DNA of 64,000 nucleotides from positions 1-64,000 of the forward strand of contig JAKFFG010000023.1 of the NCBI GenBank assembly GCA_036675275.1. Reading direction: 5' to 3'. The DNA comes from Pollutimonas sp036675275. GTDB taxonomy: Bacteria > Pseudomonadota > Gammaproteobacteria > Burkholderiales > Burkholderiaceae_B. Both the position numbers and the translations under genes were made by a program. Below, in pieces: positions 9,038 through 17,526 of this stretch. Position 1 is the first letter of the stretch, and each line of letters starts with the position of its first letter. The notes under the pieces are model-generated. The model worked only from the letters and a program-made list of their open reading frames with translations. It was not told the DNA's origin and did no database searches.

Positions 9038-10036
9038 CTAGGCAGGCGACATGAGCGACTGGTGGACCTGCGCCGTGATCTCGTAGGAGCGCAGCCGCGC
9101 CGTGTGATCGAACATGTTCGAGGTAATCATCAATTCATCGGCGCCGGTCTTGTCCAGAAAGGCCTTGAGTTGGGCCGCGACGGTTTCGGGCGCGCCTATC
9201 GCAGAGCACGACAGGACGTGTTGCAAGAGTTCCTGGGCCTGCGGTCCTATCTGGTCCAGATACCCTTTTTGGGGAGGAGGCAGGCGGGAAGGGCGGCCGC
9301 TGCGCAGATTGACAAACGACTGCTGCCACGATGTCGCCAGAAACTGGGCTTGTTCGTCAGTGTCGGCCGCGAATACATTGAAACCCAGCATCACATAAGG
9401 CTTTTGCAAACGATCCGACGGCTGGAACGTGCTGCGATACAGCTGAATGGCCTGCATCATTTGCTGAGGCGCGAAATGCGAGGCAAAGGCATAGGGCAGC
9501 CCTAGCGCCGCGGCAAGCTGGGCGCCGAACAGGCTGGAACCGAGTATCCAGATGGGAACATTCAAGCCTTTACCCGGCACCGCCTGGACGGATTGCCGGG
9601 GCTCATCCGATAAGTAGTCCATCAGCTCGACCACATCGCGCGGAAACTCGTCGGCATCCGTAGCCAGGTTGCGGCGTAGCGCGCGCGCGGTAGTCTGGTC
9701 CGAGCCGGGAGCCCGACCCAGACCCAGGTCGATGCGCCCGGGGAAAAGCGCTTCGAGCGTGCCGAATTGCTCTGCGATGACCAGCGGCGAGTGATTGGGC
9801 AGCATGATGCCGCCGGCACCCACACGTATGGTGGACGTGCCGGCGGCTACATGCCCGATGAGCACAGAGGTGGCCGCGCTGGCAATACCCGGCATGCCGT
9901 GGTGTTCGGCCATCCAGTAGCGGTTGTAGCCCCAGCGCTCGCCATGCTGGGCGATATCCAGCGTATTGCGGAACGATTCGGCGGCGTTGCTGCCTTCGGT
10001 GATGGGGGAGAGGTCGAGTATGGAGAATGGAGTCAT
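9038..10036 (-). CDS. LLM-class flavin-dependent oxidoreductase
   Basis: This 332-residue luciferase-like (TIM-barrel, FMN/F420-type) protein starts with MTPFSILDLSPI and has WMAEHHGMPGIASAAT, GAGGIMLPNHSPLVIAEQF and LGLGRAPGSD. These are typical of the YhbW/MsnO8 subgroup of FMN-dependent monooxygenases. The physiological substrate is unknown for most of the group. It stands alone between the yggS-type gene and the hydrolase gene on the same strand. Confidence 0.88.
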   Translation of the reverse strand: MTPFSILDLSPITEGSNAAESFRNTLDIAQHGERWGYNRYWMAEHHGMPGIASAATSVLIGHVAAGTSTIRVGAGGIMLPNHSPLVIAEQFGTLEALFPGRIDLGLGRAPGSDQTTARALRRNLATDADEFPRDVVELMDYLSDEPRQSVQAVPGKGLNVPIWILGSSLFGAQLAAALGLPYAFASHFAPQQMMQAIQLYRSTFQPSDRLQKPYVMLGFNVFAADTDEQAQFLATSWQQSFVNLRSGRPSRLPPPQKGYLDQIGPQAQELLQHVLSCSAIGAPETVAAQLKAFLDKTGADELMITSNMFDHTARLRSYEITAQVHQSLMSPA

Positions 10037-10080
10037 TATGGACAGATGGGGCTGCCCCGCAGGAAATCAATGGGCGGCAT

Positions 10081-10839
10081 TCAAAACCTTCCCGATCTGG
10101 CGCCAACCCGCGCGCCCACTACCATTTCGGTGATCCAGCCTATCAGTATGGACGTGTAGGCCTGCTGGCATGCCTTCTCGGTGAGGGCATGATCGGCGCC
10201 GTCGACCACGCGGTGCGTGAGTGAGTGGGAATTTCGAAAGGCGGCGCGGTAGCTCATGATGGTGGCGTGCGGGACGAGGTGATCGTGTTCCGATTCCACC
10301 AGCAAGACGTCGCCCTTGAAGCCTGCGCAGGCCGCCAGCGCGCGGTTTTCTTCGGGTGTAACGGGCGCTCCGCGGTACACCGCCAGATCTTCGCGGTTCA
10401 GTTGACGCTTGGGCAAGGACCATTCGGCATCTCGGTACAAGGAAGGAACCCGCAATGACAGCCACTTTACCGGGCGCATCGTCGTCAGTATGGTGGACAG
10501 ATAGCCGCCGTAGCTGGTGCTGACTACCGCGATCGACGATGTATCGATTGCGGGGTGCTGTGCCAGCAGATCGTAGGCGGCAATGATGTCGTGCAGATTC
10601 TCTTCGCGTGTGACGGTCTGCTGGCGCGCCGAACCTTTTTCATGACCGCGCAGGTCGAAGGTCAGGCACACGCATCCCAAGCCGGCGATGCCGCGTGCGC
10701 GGTCCAGGTCGCGCTCCTGGCTGCCACCCCAGCCGTGCACAAACAGTACGCCCGGTACTTTGGATTGCGGGGCCAGGAATGTGCCGGCGATATGCTCGTC
10801 CTGGACCACTATCTCTACAGAAGTGCTGCTAGTTCCCAT
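10081..10839 (-). CDS. Alpha/beta hydrolase
   Basis: This 252-residue cytoplasmic hydrolase has an oxyanion region FVHGWGGSQERD, a nucleophile elbow VVSTSYGGYLS where the Gly-x-Ser is replaced by Ser-x-Ser, and a late D-H pair (ESEHDHLVPHATI and GADHALT) that gives the acid and histidine. It resembles the dienelactone hydrolase/prolyl oligopeptidase-like group, and the substrate is unknown. Its start overlaps the DUF3182 gene by 11 bases, so the two form one transcript. Confidence 0.82.
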   Translation of the reverse strand: MGTSSTSVEIVVQDEHIAGTFLAPQSKVPGVLFVHGWGGSQERDLDRARGIAGLGCVCLTFDLRGHEKGSARQQTVTREENLHDIIAAYDLLAQHPAIDTSSIAVVSTSYGGYLSTILTTMRPVKWLSLRVPSLYRDAEWSLPKRQLNREDLAVYRGAPVTPEENRALAACAGFKGDVLLVESEHDHLVPHATIMSYRAAFRNSHSLTHRVVDGADHALTEKACQQAYTSILIGWITEMVVGARVGARSGRF

Positions 10840-11956
10840 AGGGCTCCACCGTTACATATTTCCTTATCAAACCCAGGTCCTTGTCTTCGCCCCGAAACAC
10901 TTCTGTCGCAGAGGCGGGCGGATCGATCTCCTGGCCAAAGATCTCTATCGTGCTGGCACGAACCTGCTGCACATCTTCGTGCGCCTGGAAGACCTCAAGC
11001 GCGGCGATTTCCGCACTGCTCGCACCGCCCGAGCGCCAGGATTGCTCCAGCACGCCGACACGCCATTTGCCCTGGGTATCGACGCCGCCGGCAATATCGT
11101 AGTTGCGTCGCGAGGCGAACAGCTCGGTAAAGCAATCCGTGGCAGCCTGGTCGTAAGTCTGAGCCTTGGCGATGGCCTCGCGGAAATCATCGGGAAGGTC
11201 CATTTTGTGCAGGGCATCGAAGCCGCCGCGCGTGACAATGAGGTCCGAACCGCCATATACCAGCTCGCCATGGTTGTCCTTTGTCAGCCGCTGAGTGCCT
11301 ACATAGCTGGCAATCAGATTGGCTACGCGAACCTGGCCGACGCTGTACGTCTTTACCTTGTCCAGATGCTCTTCCAGCACTACGCCGCAGTCGGACAGGC
11401 GATCTGTATTGAGTTCTTGCAGCGCCTGATCGAGTTCGCCGATGTTCGAGACCAATACCTGGCCGCGGCCTGCGGTCGCGTGCACGGGTTTCAGGCGCAG
11501 CACGCCATGTTGCAGCAGCTCTATCCCCGCCTCGCGTGCATCTTCCAGGGTGAAGCTGGTGTATCCCCTTAAAACTGCATCCTTTATCCGGAGACCAAAG
11601 TCGCGCGACCAACCTTGCGGTGCGTATGCCCGATCTGCCCGCAAAGGATGAGTAATGGCTTTGGTTGGAATGAACGCATAGGGTGCAACCCCGCCAAACA
11701 AATCGGTTTCGGTTTTTATGCCGAGTCCGCGTGCCTCCGCCATGCCGATAAGAGTGTCGCTGGGAAGGAAGTACAGGCGGCCGGCATACCTCTTTGTCTT
11801 GTCGTACTCCCCTTCAAACTGTCCTCCCAACAGGCCCGCAATGCGCTTGCCCAGCTCGAAATGCACCGCTTTATCGTGCTCGGGTTCATGCTCGCGTACC
11901 GCGTACACCAGCACAGTTCCACCGGCCGTTCCGGGTAATTTTCGATTTACACCCAT
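10829..11956 (-). CDS. DUF3182-family, ATP-grasp-like protein
   Basis: This 375-residue protein resembles the DUF3182 family found in Burkholderiales and xanthomonads. The middle has ATP-grasp-like features: LRLKPVHATAGRGQ, an acidic GVVLEEHL strand, and a YGGSDLIVTRGG stretch. No enzymatic role is established for the family. It follows directly on a small proline-rich gene (TAA then ATG with no spacer) and overlaps the downstream hydrolase, so the three genes are likely co-expressed. Confidence 0.75.
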   Translation of the reverse strand: MGVNRKLPGTAGGTVLVYAVREHEPEHDKAVHFELGKRIAGLLGGQFEGEYDKTKRYAGRLYFLPSDTLIGMAEARGLGIKTETDLFGGVAPYAFIPTKAITHPLRADRAYAPQGWSRDFGLRIKDAVLRGYTSFTLEDAREAGIELLQHGVLRLKPVHATAGRGQVLVSNIGELDQALQELNTDRLSDCGVVLEEHLDKVKTYSVGQVRVANLIASYVGTQRLTKDNHGELVYGGSDLIVTRGGFDALHKMDLPDDFREAIAKAQTYDQAATDCFTELFASRRNYDIAGGVDTQGKWRVGVLEQSWRSGGASSAEIAALEVFQAHEDVQQVRASTIEIFGQEIDPPASATEVFRGEDKDLGLIRKYVTVEPYGN

Positions 11957-12193
11957 TTATTCATTCGCCGGCTGATTCGACGGGCCGGTTCCTATGGAAA
12001 CCAGGTCGCTGGCCGGCACGCCTTTTTTCCGTGTGTCGTCGGCGACGCGCGTCGGCGTTTCTGTTCCCTCTATTTTTGAGGCATCGCCTGCATCGGTGTG
12101 TGGATCTGGTGGCCGTGCGACTGGATCGCCATGCCCCGGCGTGATTCCGGACGGATCCTGGGATGGAAAGGGACGTTGGGCTTTATTGGTCAT
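11957..12193 (-). CDS. Small hydrophilic Pro/Asp/Thr-rich protein
   Basis: This 78-residue protein has no membrane segment and is rich in Pro, Asp, Gly and Thr, so it is probably disordered (QDPSGITPGHGDPVARPPDP). I do not recognise a family. It is taken as real because it fits exactly between the PRC-barrel gene and the DUF3182 gene on the same strand, ending immediately before the next start codon. Confidence 0.55.
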   Translation of the reverse strand: MTNKAQRPFPSQDPSGITPGHGDPVARPPDPHTDAGDASKIEGTETPTRVADDTRKKGVPASDLVSIGTGPSNQPANE

Positions 12194-12258
12194 GACCGTT
12201 CCTTGCTCTGATAGAAAACAAGCGGGCGGACGTACGCCGCCCGCCGCTTGCCGTTGTC

Positions 12259-12777
12259 TTATTTGGCAACTTCTACCTTCGGAAGAGCCTTGAGCTGGTC
12301 TTTCGTGTAGCCGGTCAGTGTCAGTTTATCGTCGCCCTGGGTCACTTTGTCGAAGGGGATGGCAACGTCGTGCGAGCCCATGCCCAGGAAGCCGCCGGCA
12401 CCGATGACGTAGTAGACGGCTTTGCCGTCGTCCGCAAGAATGACGTCCGTAATTTCACCTACTTTTTCATCGTTCTCGTTATGCACGTCCTTGCCCATGA
12501 TCTTTTTCTTCACGCTCCAGCCGGAGATCGCCTGGGTCGCTTCGGCACTGTCTCCCGCGCCGGTTGCACCCATTCCGGCGGCTGGGGCGGTGCTGTTCGT
12601 GGGTGCGGTTGGCGTGCCGGCGGGGGAGGACGTCGAAGGCGGTGTGGCCGGAGCGGGCGCGGCGGCGCCCCCGGCCGCCGAACTACCGCTTTCGGCGGCC
12701 GGAGTGGTTTGTGCATGAAGTACTGGAGAGATGATGAAGGGTAGTGAACATGCCGCGATGGCGAATAGGCGTTTCAT
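12259..12777 (-). CDS. Secreted PRC-barrel domain protein
   Basis: This 172-residue protein has a signal peptide (MKRLFAIAACSLPFIISPVLHA), an Ala/Pro/Thr/Ser-rich linker at about 25-85, and a C-terminal PRC-barrel (GKDVHNENDEKVGEITDVIL, AVYYVIGAGGFLGMGSHDVA). PRC-barrels are small beta-barrels used in RNA metabolism, photosynthetic reaction centres and envelope stress proteins. This exported form is common in Burkholderiales and Rhizobiales near stress genes. It is divergent from a tiny membrane protein gene. Confidence 0.85.
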   Translation of the reverse strand: MKRLFAIAACSLPFIISPVLHAQTTPAAESGSSAAGGAAAPAPATPPSTSSPAGTPTAPTNSTAPAAGMGATGAGDSAEATQAISGWSVKKKIMGKDVHNENDEKVGEITDVILADDGKAVYYVIGAGGFLGMGSHDVAIPFDKVTQGDDKLTLTGYTKDQLKALPKVEVAK

Positions 12778-12932
12778 AGTAGCTCCTTGAAAGTCGATTG
12801 GTCCCCGCTTTCAGCAAGTGGCATGCCATGCTTCTTCGCTGGAGATCAGGCATGGTGGTTGCTGAAGGAGCGTTCAGTCGCCTTTTGATTGAAGGCGATA
12901 TGCCAACGAAGAACTTAACAGGGGGAATGCCC

Positions 12933-13079
12933 ATGCTCTATACCATCGCCGTAATCCTGCTTGTCCTATGGCTGTTAGGCCTGGTCACGTCATACACGAT
13001 AGGCGGCTTCATTCACATTCTTATCGTGGTCGCTATTGTCATGGTGCTGGTGCGCTTGATTAGCGGAAGATCTCCCTGA
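12933..13079 (+). CDS. Small membrane protein, Lmo0937 family
   Basis: This 48-residue protein is almost entirely two hydrophobic helices, MLYTIAVILLVLWLLGLVTS and a second helix with HILIVVAIVMVLVRL, joined by a TIGGF turn and ended by SGRSP. This is the pattern of the Lmo0937/YqaE-like stress-associated small membrane proteins. I chose the second ATG because the AGGGGG site is correctly spaced for it. The ATG at 12927 is only one base away from that site. Confidence 0.75.
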   Translation: MLYTIAVILLVLWLLGLVTSYTIGGFIHILIVVAIVMVLVRLISGRSP

Positions 13080-13203
13080 TCAGAGTTCTATAGGCTAAAT
13101 GTCGGAGACAGGCGCCGGTATGTGGCTGGCGTTTTTATGGACATTGATGGCGCAATCCATGCAAGCCATTGTTTTTCATTGCTAATTCGGAATAAGCCCC
13201 AGG

Positions 13204-13362
13204 TTGTCCTCGGGCTTATCCACATAATGCGGGGATAAGTGGCCCAAAAATTAGGTTTTTTGGCGTATTTTCATCCAATGGAAGTAATAGCCTGATTTAA
13301 CTGCATTTATAGCAATAGTGCCCATGTTGTCCTCGCGGTTATCCACAGTCGAGGTGGATAAG
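13204..13362. repeat. Two 36-bp DnaA-box-like inverted-repeat units
   Basis: Two units of equal length (13204-13239 and 13327-13362) share TTGTCCTCG, three bases, the perfect DnaA box TTATCCACA (13216-13224 and 13339-13347), then end in GGATAAG. Each unit is itself an inverted repeat; in the second, TTATCCAC pairs with GTGGATAA at 8 of 8 positions. The units are 123 bp apart in the gene-free gap before an IclR-family gene. They may bind DnaA, form hairpins, or both. Nothing else is recognised in 13080-13373. Confidence 0.6.
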
Positions 13363-13373
13363 TTCGTCGGGCG

Positions 13374-14144
13374 TTAGATTTTGCCGGCAAGTGTCTTCAA
13401 GCCGTCCTGGATAAGCCTGGCGATTTCGCGCTGGCGAGGGGACGGCATGCGTTCTGTAATGGCTGTCGCGCTGATTGCCAGATAAGGCTGTTTGTTTGAG
13501 TCATACAGTGCGCATCCAACGCCCAGTGCCCCGCGCACGGCGTAGTTGCCGACCACCGAATAACCCCGCGTTCGGGTGTTTTGCACAAGCTGGCGCATTT
13601 CACGCTCGGTCATGCCGCCATACTGCTCGAGGCGGTCGCTATTGTGCGCAATGATTTCCTCTACTGTTTCATCATCGAGTCCGGCCAGCAAAGCCATGCC
13701 GCCCGAACCCACGCCCAGCGGCTGGCGTTTGCCGGCGAAGGTAGCAAGGATCTGGACCGGATAGGCGCCGATCTCGCGCCACAGGCTGACCGACTCGTAG
13801 CCGTCCCGTACGACGAGAAAAACCGCATCCCCCGTGATGGAGGCCAACTTCTTCAGTACCGGCAGGGCCACTTCGATGCGTGGATCCAGCCCGTGGCCGG
13901 CGATTGAAATATCCTGGCAGGCCGTGAAACGCTTGCTGCCTCCGATGCTTTTGGCAAAGCCGCCCTCCACGAGTGCGGCGAGCAGCCTGTATATAGTAGG
14001 TCGTTGCAAACCTGTAAGGCGTGCAAGGCTGGTTACGCTCAAGCCGCTATCCGGCCCCTCCTGCAGCGTGCGCAGCACCTGCAAGCCCCGTCGCAAGGTG
14101 CGTGGCCCGGTAGCGGAGGTCTCGGTGTCGGCTAATGTGTCCAC
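13374..14144 (-). CDS. IclR-family transcriptional regulator
   Basis: This 256-residue protein has an N-terminal winged helix-turn-helix (GLSVTSLARLTGLQRPTIYRLL, residues about 34-56) and a C-terminal effector domain with GVGSGGMALLA and the RGYSVVGNYAVRGALGVGC signature. It is divergent from the Bug receptor and the CoA-transferase pair. Local control of that aromatic/keto acid-type cluster is therefore likely, as in PcaR-type systems. The effector is unknown. Confidence 0.9.
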   Translation of the reverse strand: MDTLADTETSATGPRTLRRGLQVLRTLQEGPDSGLSVTSLARLTGLQRPTIYRLLAALVEGGFAKSIGGSKRFTACQDISIAGHGLDPRIEVALPVLKKLASITGDAVFLVVRDGYESVSLWREIGAYPVQILATFAGKRQPLGVGSGGMALLAGLDDETVEEIIAHNSDRLEQYGGMTEREMRQLVQNTRTRGYSVVGNYAVRGALGVGCALYDSNKQPYLAISATAITERMPSPRQREIARLIQDGLKTLAGKI

Positions 14145-14245
14145 AGAATGTACGTCTCGGTTGGAGGAAAGCGAGAAATGAGAGAAAATGCCACCACCAT
14201 TATAGAACTGTCCGCAACATGGACACTATTTACCCGGAGGACACT

Positions 14246-15238
14246 TTGAAGATTCATTCCAGATTCAAGCTAGGCGCCAAGGCTATTGCGGCCAGCATGC
14301 TGTTTGCCAGCACAGTAGGATTCGCCGGCAGTGCGTCGGCAGCCTATCCTGATCACGCTATCCGCATGATCGTCGGTTTTTCCGCAGGCGGCACAACCGA
14401 TGTGGTGGCGCGTATTCTGGGCAAGGAAATGAGCGAGGCGCTGGGTCAGCCCGTCGTGGTCGAAAATCGTCCCGGAGCCGGCAGCAATATCGCTACTGAG
14501 ATGGTTTCACGGGCGAAACCCGACGGCTACACCTTGTATATGGTCGCCGTCACTGCCGCAATCAACCAGACGCTATACAAGAACCTGCGTTTTGACCTTG
14601 TCGAAGACTTTACTCCGGTGGCACTGGGCGTGCGCGTTCCCAACGTCCTGGTGGTCAACCCTGAAGTTCCCGTCAAGTCGGTGAAAGAATTGGTCGAATA
14701 TGCCAAGGCCAACCCCGGCAAACTGAATTTCGCGTCGTCGGGCAGCGGCACTTCCATTCACATGGCGGGCGAATTGTTCAAGCAATTGACCGACATCGAT
14801 GCAGCCCATATCCCTTACAAGGGCAGCTCGCCGGCACTGACCGACCTTATCGGCGGCCAGGTTCAATACATGTTCGACAACATGCCTTCAGCATGGCCTC
14901 ACGTCGAGTCCGGCAAGCTTCGCGCTCTGGCCGTGACCACGGCAGACCGCACGCAGACCGCTCCCGATCTGCCTACCATGCAAGAGTCGGGCTTTCCTTC
15001 CTATGATGTGTCGTCATGGTTTGGCGTGATCGCGCCCAAGGGCACCCCCGATGACGTTGTGAACAAGCTCAACGCCGCCATTCAAGAGGCTTTGGCCAAG
15101 CCCGAAGTCCAGGAACGCATGGCTGGCCTGGGTGCCGTTCCGGCCAAGACCACGCCTGCCGAGTTTGGCGCTTTCATCAAGTCTGAAGTAGACAGCTGGG
15201 CCAAGGTCGTCAAGGCTTCTGGCGCCACCGTCGACTGA
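14246..15238 (+). CDS. Bug-family (TctC-like) periplasmic solute receptor
   Basis: This 330-residue protein is the receptor type of tripartite tricarboxylate transporters, hugely expanded in Alcaligenaceae. A signal peptide (ending FAGSASA-AYPDHAIR) is followed by VGFSAGGTTDVVARILGKEM, VENRPGAGSNIATEMVSRA and PDGYTLY, all standard Bug motifs. The TTG start at 14246 has a GGAGG site six bases upstream; an in-frame ATG at 14219 is the alternative. No TctA or TctB membrane genes lie nearby, which is usual for orphan Bug genes. Being next to a CoA-transferase suggests a carboxylic acid ligand. Confidence 0.9.
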   Translation: MKIHSRFKLGAKAIAASMLFASTVGFAGSASAAYPDHAIRMIVGFSAGGTTDVVARILGKEMSEALGQPVVVENRPGAGSNIATEMVSRAKPDGYTLYMVAVTAAINQTLYKNLRFDLVEDFTPVALGVRVPNVLVVNPEVPVKSVKELVEYAKANPGKLNFASSGSGTSIHMAGELFKQLTDIDAAHIPYKGSSPALTDLIGGQVQYMFDNMPSAWPHVESGKLRALAVTTADRTQTAPDLPTMQESGFPSYDVSSWFGVIAPKGTPDDVVNKLNAAIQEALAKPEVQERMAGLGAVPAKTTPAEFGAFIKSEVDSWAKVVKASGATVD

Positions 15239-15256
15239 TATATAGTCATAGGTGTA

Positions 15257-15285
15257 CCGGCCGGCCTGTGGCCGGCCATTTTTAT
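15257..15285 (+). terminator. Rho-independent terminator after the Bug gene
   Basis: Two GGCCGGCC blocks separated by a 3-base loop form a strong GC stem followed by ATTTTTAT. It lies 20 bases after the Bug stop codon and before the CoA-transferase genes, so it should reduce but may not abolish read-through. Confidence 0.65.
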
Positions 15286-15317
15286 GAACGGGTTCTTCTT
15301 TATTACGCGGATGCAGC

Positions 15318-15989
15318 ATGATTTCCAAAATTACTGAAAGCTTGCGGGAGGCTCTTTCCGACGTTCCCGACGGTGCCATTATTATGGTGGGCGGATTCGG
15401 CCTGGCCGGACAGCCCCGGGAGTTGATCGATGCACTGCTGGATCAAGGCGCAAAAGACCTGACCATCATCAACAATAATGCCGGTAACGGCGATACCGGG
15501 CTGGCAGCTCTGCTGGCGGCCGGACGCGTACGCAAAGTGATCTGCTCCTTTCCCCGGCAAGCCGATTCACACGTGTTCGATGCCTTGTATCGTGCCGGCA
15601 AGGTCGAGCTCGAACTGGTGCCGCAAGGCAACCTGGCCGAACGCATACGCGCCGGCGGGGCCGGCATTGGCGGCTTTTATACACCCACCGGTGCAGGTAC
15701 GCTGCTGGCCGAGGGCAAGGAACAACGCACGATCAACGGTCGGAAATATGTGCTCGAGTATCCTCTGCACGCCGACTACGCATTGATCAAGGCCTTGCGC
15801 GGCGACAGGTGGGGCAACCTGGTGTATCGCAAGACCGCCCGCAACTTCGGTCCCATTATGGCAACCGCTTCGCGCATCGCTGTTGCGCAGGTCGACGAGA
15901 TTGTCGAGCTTGGTGCGCTGGACCCCGAAGCCATTGTGACTCCGGGTCTTTTCGTTCAACGTGTGGTAGCTGTGGGAGCGACAAAATGA
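15318..15989 (+). CDS. 3-oxoacid CoA-transferase subunit A
   Basis: This 223-residue alpha subunit of a class I CoA-transferase moves CoA from succinyl-CoA (or similar) to a 3-oxo acid such as 3-oxoadipate or acetoacetate. The CoA-binding loop VGGFGLAGQPRELI is at about residues 24-37, and the C-terminal RKTARNFGPIMATAS segment is conserved. The stop overlaps the beta subunit's start as ATGA. Whether it is PcaI or ScoA cannot be decided from sequence alone, as no other protocatechuate gene is in the window. Confidence 0.9.
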   Translation: MISKITESLREALSDVPDGAIIMVGGFGLAGQPRELIDALLDQGAKDLTIINNNAGNGDTGLAALLAAGRVRKVICSFPRQADSHVFDALYRAGKVELELVPQGNLAERIRAGGAGIGGFYTPTGAGTLLAEGKEQRTINGRKYVLEYPLHADYALIKALRGDRWGNLVYRKTARNFGPIMATASRIAVAQVDEIVELGALDPEAIVTPGLFVQRVVAVGATK

Positions 15990-16624
15990 AGCCTTTCAAC
16001 CGTGAGCAAATGGCCGCCCGCGTGGCGCAGGACATACCTGAAGGCAGCGTCGTCAACCTGGGCATAGGTTTGCCCACCAAGGTGGGCAACTATCTTCCGG
16101 CCGATCGCGAAATTATTCTGCACAGCGAAAACGGCGTAATCGGCATGGGTCCGGCCCCGGAAGCGGGCGCCGAGGATCCCGACATGATCAATGCGGGCAA
16201 GCAACCGGTAACATTGCTGCCCGGCGGCGCGTTCTTCCATCATGCCGACTCGTTTGCCATGATGCGCGGCGGCCATCTGGATATCTGCGTGCTGGGGGCC
16301 TTCCAGGTCTCGCGATCCGGCGACCTGGCCAACTGGCACACAGGCGGACCGGACGATATACCGGCCGTAGGCGGGGCCATGGATCTGGCGATCGGTGCAC
16401 GGTCGGTGTATGTGTTGATGGAGCTCTTGACGCGCCAGGGCGAAAGCAAGCTTGTGGAACGCTGCACTTATCCGCTTACCGGGCTGGGCTGCGTATCGCG
16501 CGTCTATACCGATTTGGCCGCGTTCGAGCTCAGAGATGGCCAGGTCATCCTTATCGATGATCTGGCCGGTGCAGGTATTGCTGAACTCTCGCGACTGACC
16601 GGCATGGCGCTGGTTGCAGGCTGA
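15986..16624 (+). CDS. 3-oxoacid CoA-transferase subunit B
   Basis: This 212-residue partner of the preceding subunit has VNLGIGLPTKVGNYLP and the active-site glutamate in HSENGVIGMGP, which forms the glutamyl-CoA thioester during transfer. The conserved C-terminal KLVERCTYPLTGLGCVSRVYTDLA is present. The start overlaps subunit A by four bases. The gene ends one base before the stop codon of the convergent trmJ. Confidence 0.92.
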   Translation: MKPFNREQMAARVAQDIPEGSVVNLGIGLPTKVGNYLPADREIILHSENGVIGMGPAPEAGAEDPDMINAGKQPVTLLPGGAFFHHADSFAMMRGGHLDICVLGAFQVSRSGDLANWHTGGPDDIPAVGGAMDLAIGARSVYVLMELLTRQGESKLVERCTYPLTGLGCVSRVYTDLAAFELRDGQVILIDDLAGAGIAELSRLTGMALVAG

Positions 16625-17419
16625 TCACTTCCGCCTTGCCGTCTTTATCATGGCGGTGCACAGGCCGCGCAGCATATCGACTTCGTCCCGCGTAAGCGCA
16701 TTGCGCCCGAACATATGGCGCATGCGCGGCATCAGTTTTTTGGGATGCAGGGGGTCGAGAAAGCCGACTTCCACCATGGCTTGTTCCCAGTGGGTCATGA
16801 GCGCCTGCACTTTTTCACCGGTCGCCGGCTCGTTGCCGGTCTCGTGCTGGCCGTCGGTTACCGGCAGCAAGGGGAGTGACGCGGCGACCGCCAGGGCGTA
16901 ACGCAGTTCCCAGGCCGCAAGCTGCAAGGCCTGGGCAACATTGAGAGAACTGTATTCCGGATTGGCGGGGATGTGGCAGATGCGCTGACATAAGGCGATA
17001 TCGTCATTGGTCAGCCCCGACCTTTCAGTGCCAAGTACGATAGCCACCTTGTTGTTGCTTTGTTGAAGGTGGTTGCAACTTATATCGGCTGCCACACGGA
17101 TATCGCAGGGTGGAGGGCCTATCATACGGGCTCGCGCGGTAAGGGCAAAAGCCATGGTCACGGGCGCCAACGCTTCTTCCAGAGTCGGAACGATAGTCAC
17201 GGCAGCCAGGACGTCGGTTGCACCGCTGGCCAGGGATTGGGCCTCCGGCAAGTCTTGCACATCGGGGAAGCGCGGAGCTACCAGGCACAAGTCGTGAAAC
17301 CCCATCGTCTTGATCGCGCGGGCGGCCGCGCCGACATTTCCGGGGTGGCTGGGATGTACCATAATGAAACGAACGCGGGCGAATGCATTGGCCGTTTCGG
17401 AAGAAAACGTCTGAGTCAT
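16625..17419 (-). CDS. trmJ: tRNA (cytidine/uridine-2'-O-)-methyltransferase TrmJ
   Basis: This 264-residue SPOUT-class enzyme 2'-O-methylates position 32 of tRNAs using S-adenosylmethionine. The trefoil-knot motifs are visible: MVHPSHPGNVGAAARAIKTMG near the N terminus, ALVLGTERSGL-like IVLGTERSGLTNDD in the middle, and IPANPEYSSLNVAQALQ at the SAM site. The C-terminal extension (about 175-264) is the usual TrmJ helical domain. It is divergent from suhB, with a 107-base shared control region. Confidence 0.92.
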   Translation of the reverse strand: MTQTFSSETANAFARVRFIMVHPSHPGNVGAAARAIKTMGFHDLCLVAPRFPDVQDLPEAQSLASGATDVLAAVTIVPTLEEALAPVTMAFALTARARMIGPPPCDIRVAADISCNHLQQSNNKVAIVLGTERSGLTNDDIALCQRICHIPANPEYSSLNVAQALQLAAWELRYALAVAASLPLLPVTDGQHETGNEPATGEKVQALMTHWEQAMVEVGFLDPLHPKKLMPRMRHMFGRNALTRDEVDMLRGLCTAMIKTARRK

Positions 17420-17526
17420 TTAAAATAGATGGTTTTTAATGTTTATTGCCTGATTTTTTGCCTTTCCAGGCGGTCTGATTCGGCTGTGCCAGGCACTGAC
17501 AGTCTTTTTGTTTAATACGGAATTTT

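Noticed and set aside
13204..13362. Possible chromosome origin at the DnaA boxes
   Set aside because: No dnaA, dnaN, rpmH or gidA gene is near and the AT-rich unwinding region is small, so it was kept only as a repeat or DnaA-binding locus.
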